Assembly: GCA_030068075.1 (NCBI GenBank)
Contig: CM057824.1
Coordinates: forward strand, 126,470,414-126,534,413
Direction of reading: 5' to 3'
Origin: Paguma larvata
Taxonomy: Eukaryota > Chordata > Mammalia > Carnivora > Viverridae
DNA: 64,000 bases
Shown: piece after piece, positions 46,620 to 57,623 of the stretch
How positions within the stretch are numbered: the stretch's first letter is position 1
Layout: each line of letters begins with the position of its first letter
Made by a program: the position numbers and the translations under genes
Notes under the pieces: generated by a model
What the model was told of the DNA's origin: nothing
Seen by the model: only the letters and a program-made list of their open reading frames with translations
Database searches by the model: none

Positions 46620-46985
46620 GTAAAGATTTCTGTCTCCCTTGCCATTGGGGCAGGGCCAGGTGTTTGTGGACTATAGTTGTGAGAGGAAGGGACATGCGTT
46701 ACTTCAGGTCTGAGGTGTTTAAGCATGATTGTAAGTTCCTCTTCACCTGGCAACATCGGGAGCCATGGGTTGAGATGGCAGAGCTAAACACAGTGTGGCC
46801 TCCCAATAGCCTGGTATGAGTTCCCTGCGTGGCTATATGAAGGACAGTTTCCTCATAAGTTGTATATTTATATGAACAAGAAATTGACCTGTGTTATGAT
46901 AAGCCACTTAGATTCTGTGGCTAATTTGTTATCTCTATATAACCTCAACCATTCTCATTAATAGAAAAATTAGTGTTAGAAACGG
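46620..46985 (+). repeat. Old LTR-like repeat remnant
   Basis: Ends with 'GTGTTATGATAAGCCACTTAG' and 'ATTCTGTGGCTAATTTGTTATC', a 3' end shared with 48945-48975 and loosely with 7457-7480. The family is uncertain. Confidence 0.4.
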
Positions 46986-47418
46986 GTCTCTATTGTAACA
47001 CAACACTTGATGTGTACTGGATAGGTAGTGATGGAAAGTGAGAAAAAAAGACACAGGAGGAAACAGAAGAAAATGTATGTCATATAGTGGTAAGACATTT
47101 GCTAAAACTATTGTATGTCAGAACTTGGAAAGCAGAGCATATGCTCAGATAAAGTTAGCTCCTAGGTAAGAGGTGAAAAAAGAACCATAACGGTCTCTGC
47201 TAACTGCATTGGCTGAGCTTGGCAACGAACTACAAAAATACAGATGAATCCAAGAAAGAATTGGCTGACTCACAAGCAGAAAAGAGAAGAAATGCAGGGG
47301 ATCTAGAAATATGGATTCCTACAGTCCTAGAAAAGCCAACTGCTTCTAGAACCAAATGGAACACAAAGGAAAGTTCCATTCAACACAACTTTTCAGTTGA
47401 GTTACTATATTTAACGCA
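46986..47418. other. Unassigned intergenic sequence
   Basis: Contains most of an 86-codon ORF (47219-47479), which runs into the following SINE tail and so cannot be a real gene end. Confidence 0.45.
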
Positions 47419-47429
47419 GGGAAAGTTTT

Positions 47430-47664
47430 TTGTTTTCTTTCTTTTTTTTTTTTTAATTTTTAACTTTATTTATTTTTGAGAGAGAGAGACAGTGTGATAT
47501 GGGGAGGGGCAGAGAGAGAGGGAGAGAGGGAATCTCAAGCAGGCTCCTCACTGTCAGCACAGAGACCAACTGGGGGCTTGAACTCACAAACCATGAGATC
47601 ATGACCTGAGTCAAATCAAGAGTCAGACGCTTCACCAGCTGAGCCACTCAGGCACCCCAGAGTA
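47430..47664 (-). mobile_element. CAN-SINE
   Basis: T16 tail, (GA)n, 'AACCATGAGATCATGACCTG' and head AGCTGAGCCACTCAGGCACCCC. The flanks GGGAAAGTTTT (47419-47429) and GAGAAAGTTTT (47665-47675) are the duplication. Confidence 0.94.
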
Positions 47665-47675
47665 GAGAAAGTTTT

Positions 47676-48219
47676 AAAAGTGAGGTCTTTCCACCCATTA
47701 TTATAGATGAACTTCAGGTAGTCACCATCAAATTGGCAGAAAAAAGACAGGGGGTTGAGAAAACAAAGAGCTACTGGAGATTTGAGAACTAGGTATTTTA
47801 AAGTGCGGGTGTGGTTACTGGCACATGGAACTGACTAGAAACAAATAGGAAGCCTCTTAAGTATTTGAGAGAAATGTACTGCCAAAGAAACCACAAGCCT
47901 GGACGAACGATGCCTTTGTATGCCTTTGTATGAAGCTGAAAATGGCCTTCGGGGACACAACCTCATGTGAGCAAGGAGAATGAGGAAGCTGCGCAGCCCC
48001 GAGGAGACCAATTTTCAAACACAGTCAAAGAAGGGAATGGAACTAAAAACGAACTTGTCATAAGGAATCTAGAGTCACACACTGGTAGGGAGCCTTCACT
48101 GTGTGCTCAACAGGACCTCAGGATTTATATGAGCTGCTGATTATGTCCCATTTGTCTTCTTTCTAAAAGTGAGTGTATTATTGTAATTTTCTTGACCCTG
48201 TCATACCTTGGTGGACTGA

Positions 48220-48220
<1 letters not shown>
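47676..48220. other. Unassigned, probably decayed repeat
   Basis: Mid-GC sequence with a short tandem TGCCTTTGTA unit repeated at 47912-47931. Not recognised. Confidence 0.4.

Positions 48221-48259
<39 letters not shown>
48221..48259. repeat. (TG)n microsatellite
   Basis: About 19 uninterrupted TG units, likely length-polymorphic. Confidence 0.97.
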
Positions 48260-48262
<3 letters not shown>

Positions 48263-48572
48263 GGCGTAGGTAATTTGGCTTTTAAATTCATTGGTCTCCA
48301 AGCCAAGAGAAGCCACATAGGGGCTTGAACTTTATCTAGATGTGCTGGACTTTGAAATTCAGGCACCGAAGGGCTTCAGGCCTCTCCGTGTTGAGGTGCT
48401 GAGTATGTGTTATGTGTGGGAAGAAGAGGGAACTGAATATCTAGTGCATAGAAGGCAACAGCGATTACTAGTCTTTCCCACAATTATTTTCTTTCCCTTT
48501 GCTTGATAATGTCCTAACATCCCTTGAAGTTTACGTCAATGAACTGAAAACAGAAATGAGGCGCTTCTCTTT

Positions 48573-48787
48573 AAGAGTAGCTGGGTGGCTCAGTCGGTTG
48601 AGCACCCAACTTCAGCTCAGGTCACGATCTCATGGTCCATGAGTTTGAGCCCCGCGTCGGGCTCTGTGCTGACAGCTTGGAGCCTGGAACCTGCTTCGGA
48701 TTCTGTGTCTCCCTCTCTCTCTGCTCTCCCCCACTCACATTCTCTTTCTCAAAAATAAAAACAAAACAATTAAAAAAGAATAACTGA
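48573..48787 (+). mobile_element. CAN-SINE
   Basis: AGCTGGGTGGCTCAGTCGG head, GAGTTTGAGCCCCGCGTCGG, TGGAACCTGCTTCGGATTCTG, CT-rich block and AAAAATAAAAACAAAACAAT tail. The 9-base flanks CTTCTCTTT (48564-48572 and 48788-48796) match. The first few head bases are altered. Confidence 0.93.
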
Positions 48788-48796
48788 CTTCTCTTT

Positions 48797-48985
48797 CTCC
48801 CCTTGCCGTGGCAAATGCCAAAGCATGTGTAGCATCACAAGGTAACACAGTCTCCACCAGCCCGTGTCCCTAAAACCCCACGCAGAGGAGAAACTTCAGT
48901 TAACTCATGTTAAACTTACAATGTGTGCAAGAAGAGAACTTTGGTTGTGTTAAGCCATTGAGATCTGGAGGTAATTTTTTTTTTC
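48797..48985 (+). repeat. Old LTR-like 3' end
   Basis: Ends with 'TTGTGTTAAGCCATTGAG' and 'ATCTGGAGGTAATTT', the same motif as in 46895-46930. The SINE at 48573 may have inserted into this element, but its 5' part is not certain. Confidence 0.4.
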
Positions 48986-49602
48986 CAATCAATTTTACAA
49001 AGGTTTTACAGTTGGAAAACTCACCTGGGGTTGTTTCCGGTAAACATTAGTGTAGATCACTTAAAAAAGAAAGTAAATCTGTAAGTATTATAGGTTCGAG
49101 CTAGGACAAAGCTTAGAGCTGCTGTTGAGCAAATTCCGATCCCCTAAACCTGTATTCCATGCTCCCGACAATTGATCTTAAATCATGGGAGGTAAATTAC
49201 CTGATTCTAAATACATCCAATTTTTCACATTTTAGTCACGCTTAGAAGACTAATTAATACTGTATATTGTTTTTTTAGTACAAGGCGTTGGTTTTGATTT
49301 ATAACCATGGACAGGTAGAAAGCCACCTAGCACATGATTTAATTAGGCTGATCTCATTTTCTAAGTTAATTTATTTTTACCTAAGGACGCCAGAGTAATT
49401 TGTTAAAAATTTTATAAGGATTGGAATGAACAACAGTGTGTATGTTAGGAGAATAAAGCATTCACTTATTAAAAAGTTCAAAGGACACGAATCTGCGGTT
49501 AACACCAACTTAAATTATGTACAGGTTTAATGTGAGATGAAGAGTCAGGAACCCTAACCAGCATGTGACTCAACCGGAACATTCATTTTTCTGCTTAGTT
49601 GT
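48986..49602. other. Unassigned intergenic sequence
   Basis: AT-rich, no gene or repeat recognised. Confidence 0.45.
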
Positions 49603-49619
49603 TGGTGCAAACTTTTATT

Positions 49620-49851
49620 TTTCTATTATTATTATTTTTTTAATGCTTGTTTATTTTTGAGAGAGAGAGAGAGACAGAGACAGAGTACGAGTGGGGGAAG
49701 GCAGAGAGAGAGGGAGACACAGAATCTGAAACAGGCTCCAGGCTCCGAGCTGTCAGCACAGAGCCCGATGCGGGGCTCGAACCCATGAACTGCGAGATCA
49801 TGACCTGAGCCGAAGTCAGATGCTTAACCGACTGAGCCACCCAGGTGCCCC
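49620..49851 (-). mobile_element. CAN-SINE
   Basis: T-rich tail, (GA)n, 'AGCACAGAGCCCGATGCGGG', 'CTGCGAGATCATGACCTGAG' and head ACCGACTGAGCCACCCAGG. The flanks TGGTGCAAACTTTTA (49603-49617) and TGGTGCACTTTTAAT (49852-49866) differ by a two-base indel. Confidence 0.95.
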
Positions 49852-49866
49852 TGGTGCACTTTTAAT

Positions 49867-52019
49867 AAAGAATGGAGCTCCAGGCGAAAGGAAATGAGAG
49901 GGTTAAGAGTGGATGGTGTGCGCTGAAGGAGAACTTAGGTAACTGAAGCAGTTTTACAAGAACAATGAGAAACAAATTCAACAGATAAAACAAACTTGAA
50001 TGTACTTCCTAGAAAATACACAACCTATCACTCTCGTTTACATAAATCATCATTTCTTACTACGTTATATATAACATGTAGAGAATGTCAAATTTCCCTG
50101 TTTGCAAGTTAAAATTTGCACCTAAAATTGCCTGAATAAGAATTTCCCCAAGGCATCAAGTTTATTTCGCTATTGTGGAGTCTTATTTTCTTGCTTAAAC
50201 TCAGCTCTTGCTGTAGAGTCTATCTTTCATCTCTCTCTCGAGCAGACTCAGATCTATTCAACCTGCCCACAAATATAAGACAGATGGAAATAAATAACCC
50301 ACTAGAAATCCACTTGACGTAAGTACTGCAGTTTACGTCTTAGAGGACTGGAAATGGGTCTGACTTTAAAGTCAATGAAGGAATGTATGACACTTGGAGA
50401 AAATAAATCTTTTTCCCCCCTATTGAGCCAGAGCTTGCTGGCCTTCAAGCTCCAAGTAATAGTGAATTCACTGATACTGCATTTGCAAGGTTGATGTTTC
50501 TTTCTAAGGAAAGAATGTTTACTACAATTGGGTAATGTAATTCTCTTCTGGTCAGAGAGGCTCTCTAAAGCATCCTTCTCATGGGTAAAATAAAAGTGAA
50601 TATTATTCATTTGTAGGAGTAGGTTTGTATTGCTGTTTTGCAATGTGAATCTATAAATGGCTTTAAAAACCCAATATTCATGCTAATAATGATTACAGAT
50701 CAAAAACATTATTTTTTATTCCATGAATTACATTCATTGCAAGTCATTTTTATAATCTTTCCTAGTGAGATAGGAAAGGATCCCACAAATTCCCAATGTG
50801 ATAATATTACATCAAGGAGAACATTCTGTCGAGATGATTTAAATATGTCTTTGCTATTGTAATAAATAAGGCTGAGAGACCCACAGTCTTTAAATTATTG
50901 AAAACGTAAGTAAAATTATATTGGGCTCTGGGACAAATATTCCACCAAAACTTTTTACCCCAAATCTTAAAACTAAATAATATTTCAAAAATGATAAGAG
51001 AATTAGTGAGCCTATGAAAGAACCCCCACTGAGTTAACTTTAGGTAAGTGACAAAGAGTTAAAGGTTAAAGTAGTCAGATGCCGAAAGTAGTAAATATTC
51101 AAGATATTGGCATGAACCTTTCTTAGATTCATCGCGGCTGCTAACTTGAGCATTTTTAGGCAGATAGCTTCCCTACATTTGTACATATTTAATGAGGAAC
51201 ATTCTCTATATTTTTTAAAAGCTTGAGGTAGTTTCACTTTGAGGGCTATTTTATCCATGCTCCAAAACAAAATAGAACCTGTTAGCTGATCAATTTGAAT
51301 ACTGCAGGCATGCCTACAACTTAAAACTTCTCTCTCAACCAAATCTTCTGTTTTACTAACAAAAAATAAACAAAAGCGACATGCCTATTTTTACCTAGAA
51401 ACACTGTGAAATTAAAACAAGAGAACGAAATGTCAGCAATGCCTTGCACTGCAGACAATTTCTAGAATAATTCACAGAAAGAAGGATCTGGCTTAATAGA
51501 TTACTTGAGAGGTTCAGAATATGTCACTTACGAATTTTTATGTACTTACATCAGTGAGAAATGCTAAAATTGAAATACCTAAAAGATTTTTTTTAACCTT
51601 AAAACTCTACACCTGTAACTCAACTCTCCTGAAGTCTGTCCTTTAGATAATGACATGAGCTAATTGCTCATACTGCTGGAACATTTTAAAATATATATTT
51701 TAGATTGCTTCAGGAACTCAATTTATAATAACTTCTTCAGATGCTCAAAACCAAGTGCAGGGCTGTGGTACATTTTTAAGACACAGTGGAATTTTCATAA
51801 AAATAACTTAAGAATCAGTCAAATAATAAATGGGAAGAAAACAGAGACATTTTCATTACTTAAGAAAGAGAAGTTCATATCACCGCATGTCACTGAAGGT
51901 CATTGAGAATATTTAGGTTGAACACTGAAGAAATAGTCCTGATTATGAAATAGATCATGAGCAAAGTGGTCTTTCTCCCTGCTTTGTGATAGGGATATTA
52001 GTAAGTCAGTGGGGGCATT
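49867..52019. other. Unassigned, repeat-free sequence, 2.2 kb
   Basis: This is the longest stretch without any repeat I can name. ORFs of 74-113 codons on both strands show no domain and fit chance. It may hold conserved non-coding DNA. Confidence 0.4.
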
Positions 52020-52235
52020 AGGGTAATAACATTTATTGAGTGCTTACTGTATACTAAGCACTATGCTAAATGCTTTATAAGAATTCACATTTAATTCAGT
52101 CCTTGCTTCAAATCTGGAAGCCTGTTTTATCCTCAAGTTACCCCTGAGGGAACTGAGGTTTAGAGAAGTTTACTTGTCCTAGATCGCAATGCTGGAGAGT
52201 TACGGAACTGAGACTGGAGCAGCCACACCAGTGAA
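52020..52235 (-). mobile_element. MIR element
   Basis: 'ATTTATTGAGTGCTTACTGT', 'AAGCACTATGCTAAATGCTT', 'GAGGGAACTGAGGTTTAGAG' and 'CGCAATGCTGGAGAGTTACGG' are in the order of a reverse MIR. Confidence 0.75.
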
Positions 52236-52715
52236 AGTTATTCAAATTCTCTGGGTTTTAGATTTTTTCTTTGTAGAATGAAGATAATAAAAGCCCATCT
52301 CTTATGATGCTTGTGGTAGAAAATGAAGTAATACATTTTAGAGCATGTTCAGTGAAAGTTTAGGGAATATTATTCATCTTCCTCAATCAACTGTGTACAC
52401 ATTGCTAAAACTTTGTCATTTATAACACTGTATTGAAATTACATGTATATCCTATTACTAAATGATGAGCTCTGGGAGAAGTTGGCTGGAAATGTGTTTT
52501 AGTCCTTCCATGTCTCCTTATCTTGTACTGAGTACACATCCCAGGACATAGGAAGCATGCAATGAATGTCTATTTTCTCAATAAAAAATGAGTAGGAGAC
52601 AGGACAAGTGAGCAGAACCATCTTTTGTTGGTTGGAAGACAGTTGGACAACATGGTTCAGATTCTAAATGTGCTTATTCTTTGACGCAGCAATTTCACTT
52701 CTAAAAATGTATGCT

Positions 52716-52931
52716 GGGGCGTCTGGGTTGCTCAGCTGGTTAAGCGTCCGACTCTTGGTTTCATCTCAGGTCGTGATCTCATGGTTCGTGAGTTCGAGCC
52801 CCGCATCGGGTTTTGTGCTGACAGTGCAGAGCCTGCTTGGGATTCTCTCTCTTCTCTCTCTTACCCTCCCCCAGTCACTCGATCTGTCTCTTTCTCTCTA
52901 AAATAAATAAATAAACTTAAAAAAATATTTT
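52716..52931 (+). mobile_element. CAN-SINE with a perfect target-site duplication
   Basis: GGGGCGTCTGGGTTGCTCAG head, 'TCGTGATCTCATGGTTCG', GAGTTCGAGCCCCGCATCGG, then CT-rich block and AAATAAATAAATAAAC tail. Flanked by TAAAAATGTATGCT at 52702-52715 and 52932-52945, which are identical. It carries a variant with 'ACTCTTGGTTTCATCTCAGG', a sub-type mark shared in part with 55178. Confidence 0.96.
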
Positions 52932-53181
52932 TAAAAATGTATGCTAAGGAAGTAATGAGATTTGTGTACCAAGGTATATTTTCAACTATCATCAATAAAA
53001 CATCGTCTTCAATAGGGAAAAATTGGACACATCCTAACTGCCAATTTAAAATTTGTACAACAGGTTTATCATGGCATAGTGTGTAGTTACTAAAAGTGAC
53101 ATACGTATACATTTATTAGAGGCAAAAGAGTCCCGTGATATATTTGTTGACAAGTGACAACTATATGATCCTCATTCTAAA

Positions 53182-53226
53182 ACACACACATACACACACA
53201 CGCACACACGCATGCACACATACATA
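53182..53226. repeat. (CA)n-rich simple repeat
   Basis: CA units with TA, CG and TG interruptions within the old LINE-like repeat. Confidence 0.9.
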
Positions 53227-53390
53227 TTATAAAATTGTATAAATAAAAAAATTAACAATGGGTATATCAGGGTAAATGATCACGGGCTATCTTTCACTCC
53301 TTCTTTATTCCTATGAATTACTCTATGCATTTTTTTATATTTGAGAAAAAGTAGGTTATTTTAAGAAACTAGTGACATAATCGATGCCTG

Positions 53391-54297
53391 GATGTTCGAC
53401 ATGAGACCTCAACAGCAGACAGTGTTCCAGATTCTTAAAGTCTTGAGCAAACTGCATCTTAAAAGAGTTTTTAGTATTACAAAATTATTACCAACAAATG
53501 CCTTTTAGGCTAGCATCCCCTTTTTTTCTTTTTCTTTTGTAAATAACTAAACATAGGAGGCTTTCAGTAGTTTCTCAGCTTGCTTCTTTTCTACTCTTCA
53601 TGCTTACGTGAGGTCAGAGACACAGAACTTCGAATCGTTGAGACAGGAGACTTATTTGGGTAGTTTAATAACCAGGAAAGCCACAGAATATGTTTGAAAA
53701 TTTCTCTCTTAAATAAGATGATGGAACCCTAAGGCATTTCATTCTGATTTTTTTTAAAGATATGAGTGCACATTAATATTAAGGGGACAGATTTATTTCT
53801 GACTCTTTTGGAGAAATATTGACAGTGGAACACTTGGTTCTAATCAGGTTGACTGTCAGCCCACTGTAGGAGTTGCTTTATAAAAAGTAAAACAAAAAAC
53901 AAAAAAAACCACAAAACCCCACCACTTCTATATACCATCTGTGGAGAGAGCGGACCCTTGACAACTGTTGTTTGTTATAATGGACAGAGTGAGATACAGA
54001 AAAACCCGAGAAGAGAAGCAGTAGATGGGGAAAAATGTGTATATGATCTATATGAATAAATGTGATTCCAGAGATAAAAAATGAGATCAGAATATGGGAT
54101 TTTGGGAAAACTAGCCTCTTGGGGTAGCGATATTAAGATTTTTAAACATTCATTTTTAATTTGTAGAAGTTTTAAGTGATCACAAATGTGTCCCCAGTAG
54201 CCAAGATTTGGGTAACGTTGGACATGATTGCCCCGTCCCTTGTCCTTAAAGGGAATCTCTTTCCTGGCTTATTATTCTTTCCCGTTATGATCTTTGC
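53391..54297. other. Unassigned sequence upstream of the small ORF
   Basis: No gene recognised. The last about 40 bases form a pyrimidine-rich stretch ending TTTGCAG at 54293-54299, the possible splice acceptor for the exon described next. Confidence 0.45.
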
Positions 54298-54351
54298 AGC
54301 TGAGCATTCCAAAATTAAGTAGAGCAACTGGAACACAGAGTTACTGTGACA

Positions 54352-54489
54352 ATGGCCTGGAAGAATTTTGCAACGATGGTGGTCATTCTTGGCATAATTC
54401 CATTTTTGTTGTCAATGACTATAATTGCAGTTTTTATAAAACGTATTTTTCTCATGGAGCAACTATATATTCTTCTATATGAAGAATAA
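54352..54489 (+). CDS. Candidate single-pass membrane microprotein, 45 residues (hypothetical)
   Basis: I do not recognise this protein. The ORF starts ATG in a strong Kozak context (GTGACAATGG, A at -3 and G at +4) and ends TAA at 54487-54489. The N-terminus is MAWKNFATM. A hydrophobic stretch of about 22 residues (8-29, with VVILGIIPFLLSM near its start) is followed by KR at 30-31 and an acidic end (YEE), the layout of a small single-pass membrane protein. An in-frame TAA lies 33 bases before the ATG, so the frame is closed upstream. A plausible splice acceptor (pyrimidines then TTTGCAG) ends near 54299, and the poly-A signal AATAAA (54485-54490) overlaps the stop codon. Together these look like a last exon of about 200 bases. 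T-rich DNA readily yields hydrophobic ORFs of this length, so chance is the main alternative. No resemblance was noticed to phospholamban-, sarcolipin- or myoregulin-like motifs. Confidence 0.22.
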   Translation: MAWKNFATMVVILGIIPFLLSMTIIAVFIKRIFLMEQLYILLYEE

Positions 54490-54510
54490 AAAACTTAGTT
54501 TTGGTTATTA

Positions 54511-55163
54511 GACCTGTGGGCTTCAGTACTAGAGACCACCAGGTCTCTTTTAACATGTGAAACAAGTGGGATTTAGCCTACAGTAGGGTCTGTGATTCTT
54601 CAGCTCCTCCAAAAGTAGCTCCTGACTTTGATTTTGCAAAACACATTAATATTAATTTTGTGTCTTGAACATTTGCTTTTCATATAACAGAATCCACATG
54701 CTTGGTTAAGGCCAACATATGCTGTTTATTATGCAGGTTTATCTGTTCCTGATGATATAGCACATAAATCAAATCTAAATTAAACCAACACCACTTCTCC
54801 CCTGTGCCATGATATTCGAAGATGAGATTGTTTCCTAAGGAATCATGTGGAAGAATAAAATACTTTTGCTTATTGAATGTGACACAATATAACTTAGAAT
54901 CCTTTGTGAGATATTTCGATTGCTCTCAATAGTAACCCCATTAGCGATCAGGAACTTTAAATATTTCCATTCTAAGTCCTCTTGTTTACAGAGTTATTTT
55001 GCTTAGCTTTTGAAATCTTTCTAGTAGTTGTATATAAGCTTACAGGCAACATGGAATTTAAAAAACATTAAATTGGCTTGGTGGGACTAAGGTGTTTTTT
55101 ACCTGTTTGGTTCACTTTAAAATCAGGGATGGGAGATACAATATTCATAAAATACATGTTTTA
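54511..55163. other. Unassigned intergenic sequence
   Basis: No gene or repeat recognised. Confidence 0.45.
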
Positions 55164-55177
55164 AAAGCTTTGGGGAC

Positions 55178-55379
55178 GTGAGGCTTCTGGATGGCTCAGT
55201 TAGTTAAGTGTCTGATGTTTGATTTTGGCTCAGGTCATGATCTCATGGTTTATGAGATGGAGCCCCCCATCGGGCTCTGCCCTGACAGTGTGGAGCCCGC
55301 TTGGGACTCTTTCTCTGTCCCTCCTTCCTCTCGCTCTCTTTCTCTCTTTCTCTCTCTCAAAAATAAATAAATATTTAAA
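55178..55379 (+). mobile_element. CAN-SINE
   Basis: 'GGCTTCTGGATGGCTCAGTT' head, 'GGTCATGATCTCATGGTTTA', 'CCCATCGGGCTCTGCCCTGA', CT-rich block and AAAAATAAATAAATATT tail. The flanks AAAGCTTTGGGGAC (55164-55177) and AAAGGTTTGGGGAC (55380-55393) differ at one base. Confidence 0.95.
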
Positions 55380-55393
55380 AAAGGTTTGGGGAC

Positions 55394-55734
55394 CGTTTTT
55401 CTTCTTTTTGTCTTCAGTAGAATAAACTGTTGGTTACAACATTCAGATAGATATTGGGGCATTTCTTATGTGAAAATAGTCTATTAATTCCAGGACTGAA
55501 GGAATAGGGAGAAATACCTTTGTTAGTGGTTTCTCAAATTGTCTTTGTAAACAAACCATTTACTTTTATACTTAGCTGTACTAAAGTGAACTTTTTTGTG
55601 ACAATTTCTCATGTTTCCCTATTCTTTATGTAATGTAGAAATATTGAGTTCATAAGTGCAATATACTCTTCATATAACCCTGATCTCAAGACTCTCAAAC
55701 TCCCATATGAAAGACATACTGGCAAACAAATTTG
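55394..55734. other. Unassigned intergenic sequence
   Basis: No gene or repeat recognised. Confidence 0.45.
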
Positions 55735-55905
55735 CCAGACAGACCAGCATATTTAAGGCTTAGTTCAAATACTACCTTCTCCAAACAGCTTTGCTCTATT
55801 CTTTTTGTTCCTTTGTGCTTTTACTTATCTTACCGAACCGAAAATTCTCTTCCCTGCCTGTCAACTTTCATGATAGTTTTTGTCTATCTAGATAGATTGG
55901 TTGCA
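55735..55905 (+). mobile_element. L2 LINE 3' fragment
   Basis: 'AGGCTTAGTTCAAATACTACC', 'TTCTCCAAACAGCTTTGC' and 'TTGTGCTTTTACTTATC' follow the L2 3' pattern (GCCCAGCTCAAATGCCACCTC .. CTTTGTGCTTACC). Diverged, plus strand. Confidence 0.6.
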
Positions 55906-57207
55906 GGGAATAGATTTATCCAAGCTACCTAAAAGTACAAGGGAGATTCTTATGAGTCCTTTCAGCCTGCAAATGGAATCTTCTCAGGAATAGAACAGGC
56001 ATGCTGGCTTCTTCTCCGGCTTTCTCTGGGCTCCGTGGTTTCTCTGCGTGGCATTTCTGTCCCTCTTTCCTCTGACTAGCATGGCCTTGGTGGCCAGTTG
56101 CTCACCTTCTCTACATTCTCTTTTACTGCCCCTACTGCTTGGTTTCTTGGTTCTAATTCCAAATGTAAGACCAATCACTTTATTTTCCTTCAAGAGCTAT
56201 GTAGCCCCATGGAGTGTTTCGCCACAGTTGTCCTCTAGCTTTCACTCATCATTGGCACTTGGGTCAGCATCTCTGATTAGAAAAGTGAGACCATAATGCA
56301 TATGCCTGTGAATATTATTCTGTGAATACCCAATGAGTGGAAGTGGATATTTTGCTTATATACGAACAGATATATTTATTTGTATTTGTTTATATTTTGT
56401 GTATACATACTAAAAAGAATGTCTAGGGTCTCTGTTTCTACTAAAGATTTTCAGAAAGCTGGAGTCAGAGAGCATAATGGTTAGTCAAAATTGACTTACT
56501 GTTGGGCTAAAATGTTGTCTGCTATTCTTTGAAACATTAATAAAAATCTTTCTACCTGAATAATTGGCAAGATACTTAATATCTCGGAAGACTTTTTTAA
56601 AACATGGAGAATGAAATTAATGAATTTGGTTAAGTCCTTATCATACCTGACCTCTTTGTATTTGACAGTGTTGACCACTCTTCTCTTCCTGACCCTTCCT
56701 TCTTCCTTCTTAGTGCTCTACTTCTTCTTTGATTCCTCTGTTGGATTCTCTTTTTGTGCCCACTCACCAAGTATTTGTATCATCCAGGCTGTTGTTCTTG
56801 GACATGTTCTTAATTATGCAAACATCCTAACCAACATCATTCTTTCTCATGGGATCAGCAATCAGCTGTAATCATGAAATCTGTTTTCATCCTCAATCTG
56901 TTTACTAAGTACCAACTTATAGGGCATTTCCTGCTGGCTACTTACAGGCACATGCAATCTCGCCTTCCCAAACCAAACTCTTTTCCTCCACCCCTTGCCC
57001 CTGACGCTACTCCTGACTTCTGATATTAGTATTTCTATGTCAGTGAGCATTTCCAACTAGCCACTCAAGGAGAAAGAGTGGGTAATTCTTTACTTCTTTC
57101 TTTAGCTCCCAGCCTGAATCAGTAACCATCTTGTCAAGTCTCTTTACTATTATCATAGTAGAGAACTTCCTCATATCTCGCATCACTCTTTCCCCTGATT
57201 TGAGGAT
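55906..57207. other. Unassigned, older repeat-like sequence
   Basis: Pyrimidine-rich stretches at 55990-56180 and 56640-56760 on the plus strand look like a decayed repeat, but I cannot name it. The short ORFs are chance. Confidence 0.4.
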
Positions 57208-57459
57208 CATTCTCTCTTTTTTTAAATTTATTTTTAAAATTTACATCCAAGTTAGTTAGCATATAGTGCAACAATGATTTTAGGAGTAGATTCCTTAATG
57301 CCCCTTTCCCATTTAGCCCATCCCTCCTCCCACACCCCTGCAGTAACCCTTTGTTCTCCTTATTTAAGTCTCTTATGTTTTGTCCCTCCCCCTGTTTTTA
57401 TGTTATTTTTGCTTTCCATCCCTTTTGTTCATCTGTGTCTTAAAGCCCTCATATGAATG

Positions 57460-57581
57460 AAGTCATATGATATTTTTCTTTCTCTGAGTGACTAATTTTG
57501 CTTAGCATAATACCCTCTAGTTCCATCCATGTAGTTGCAAATGGCAAGATTTCATTCTTTTTGATTCCCAAGCAATACTCC

Positions 57582-57623
<42 letters not shown>

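Larger units (their letters stand above)
52640..53390 (+). mobile_element. Ancient LINE-like repeat, split by a SINE
   Basis: 'CTTTGACGCAGCAATTTCAC' (before the SINE), 'GGAAAAATTGGACACATCC', 'TTATCATGGCATAGTGTG' and 'AAAAGTGACATACGTATAC' (after) follow the same old repeat as at 43960-44570. Confidence 0.55.

Noticed and set aside
47219..47479. 86-codon ORF
   Set aside because: Its end is the T-run tail of a SINE, so the stop is fortuitous, and no homology is seen.
3185..55379. tRNA genes at the SINE heads
   Set aside because: The heads resemble tRNA-Lys with pol III boxes, but each is fused to a CT-rich body and A-rich tail with target-site duplications. They are SINEs, not tRNA genes.
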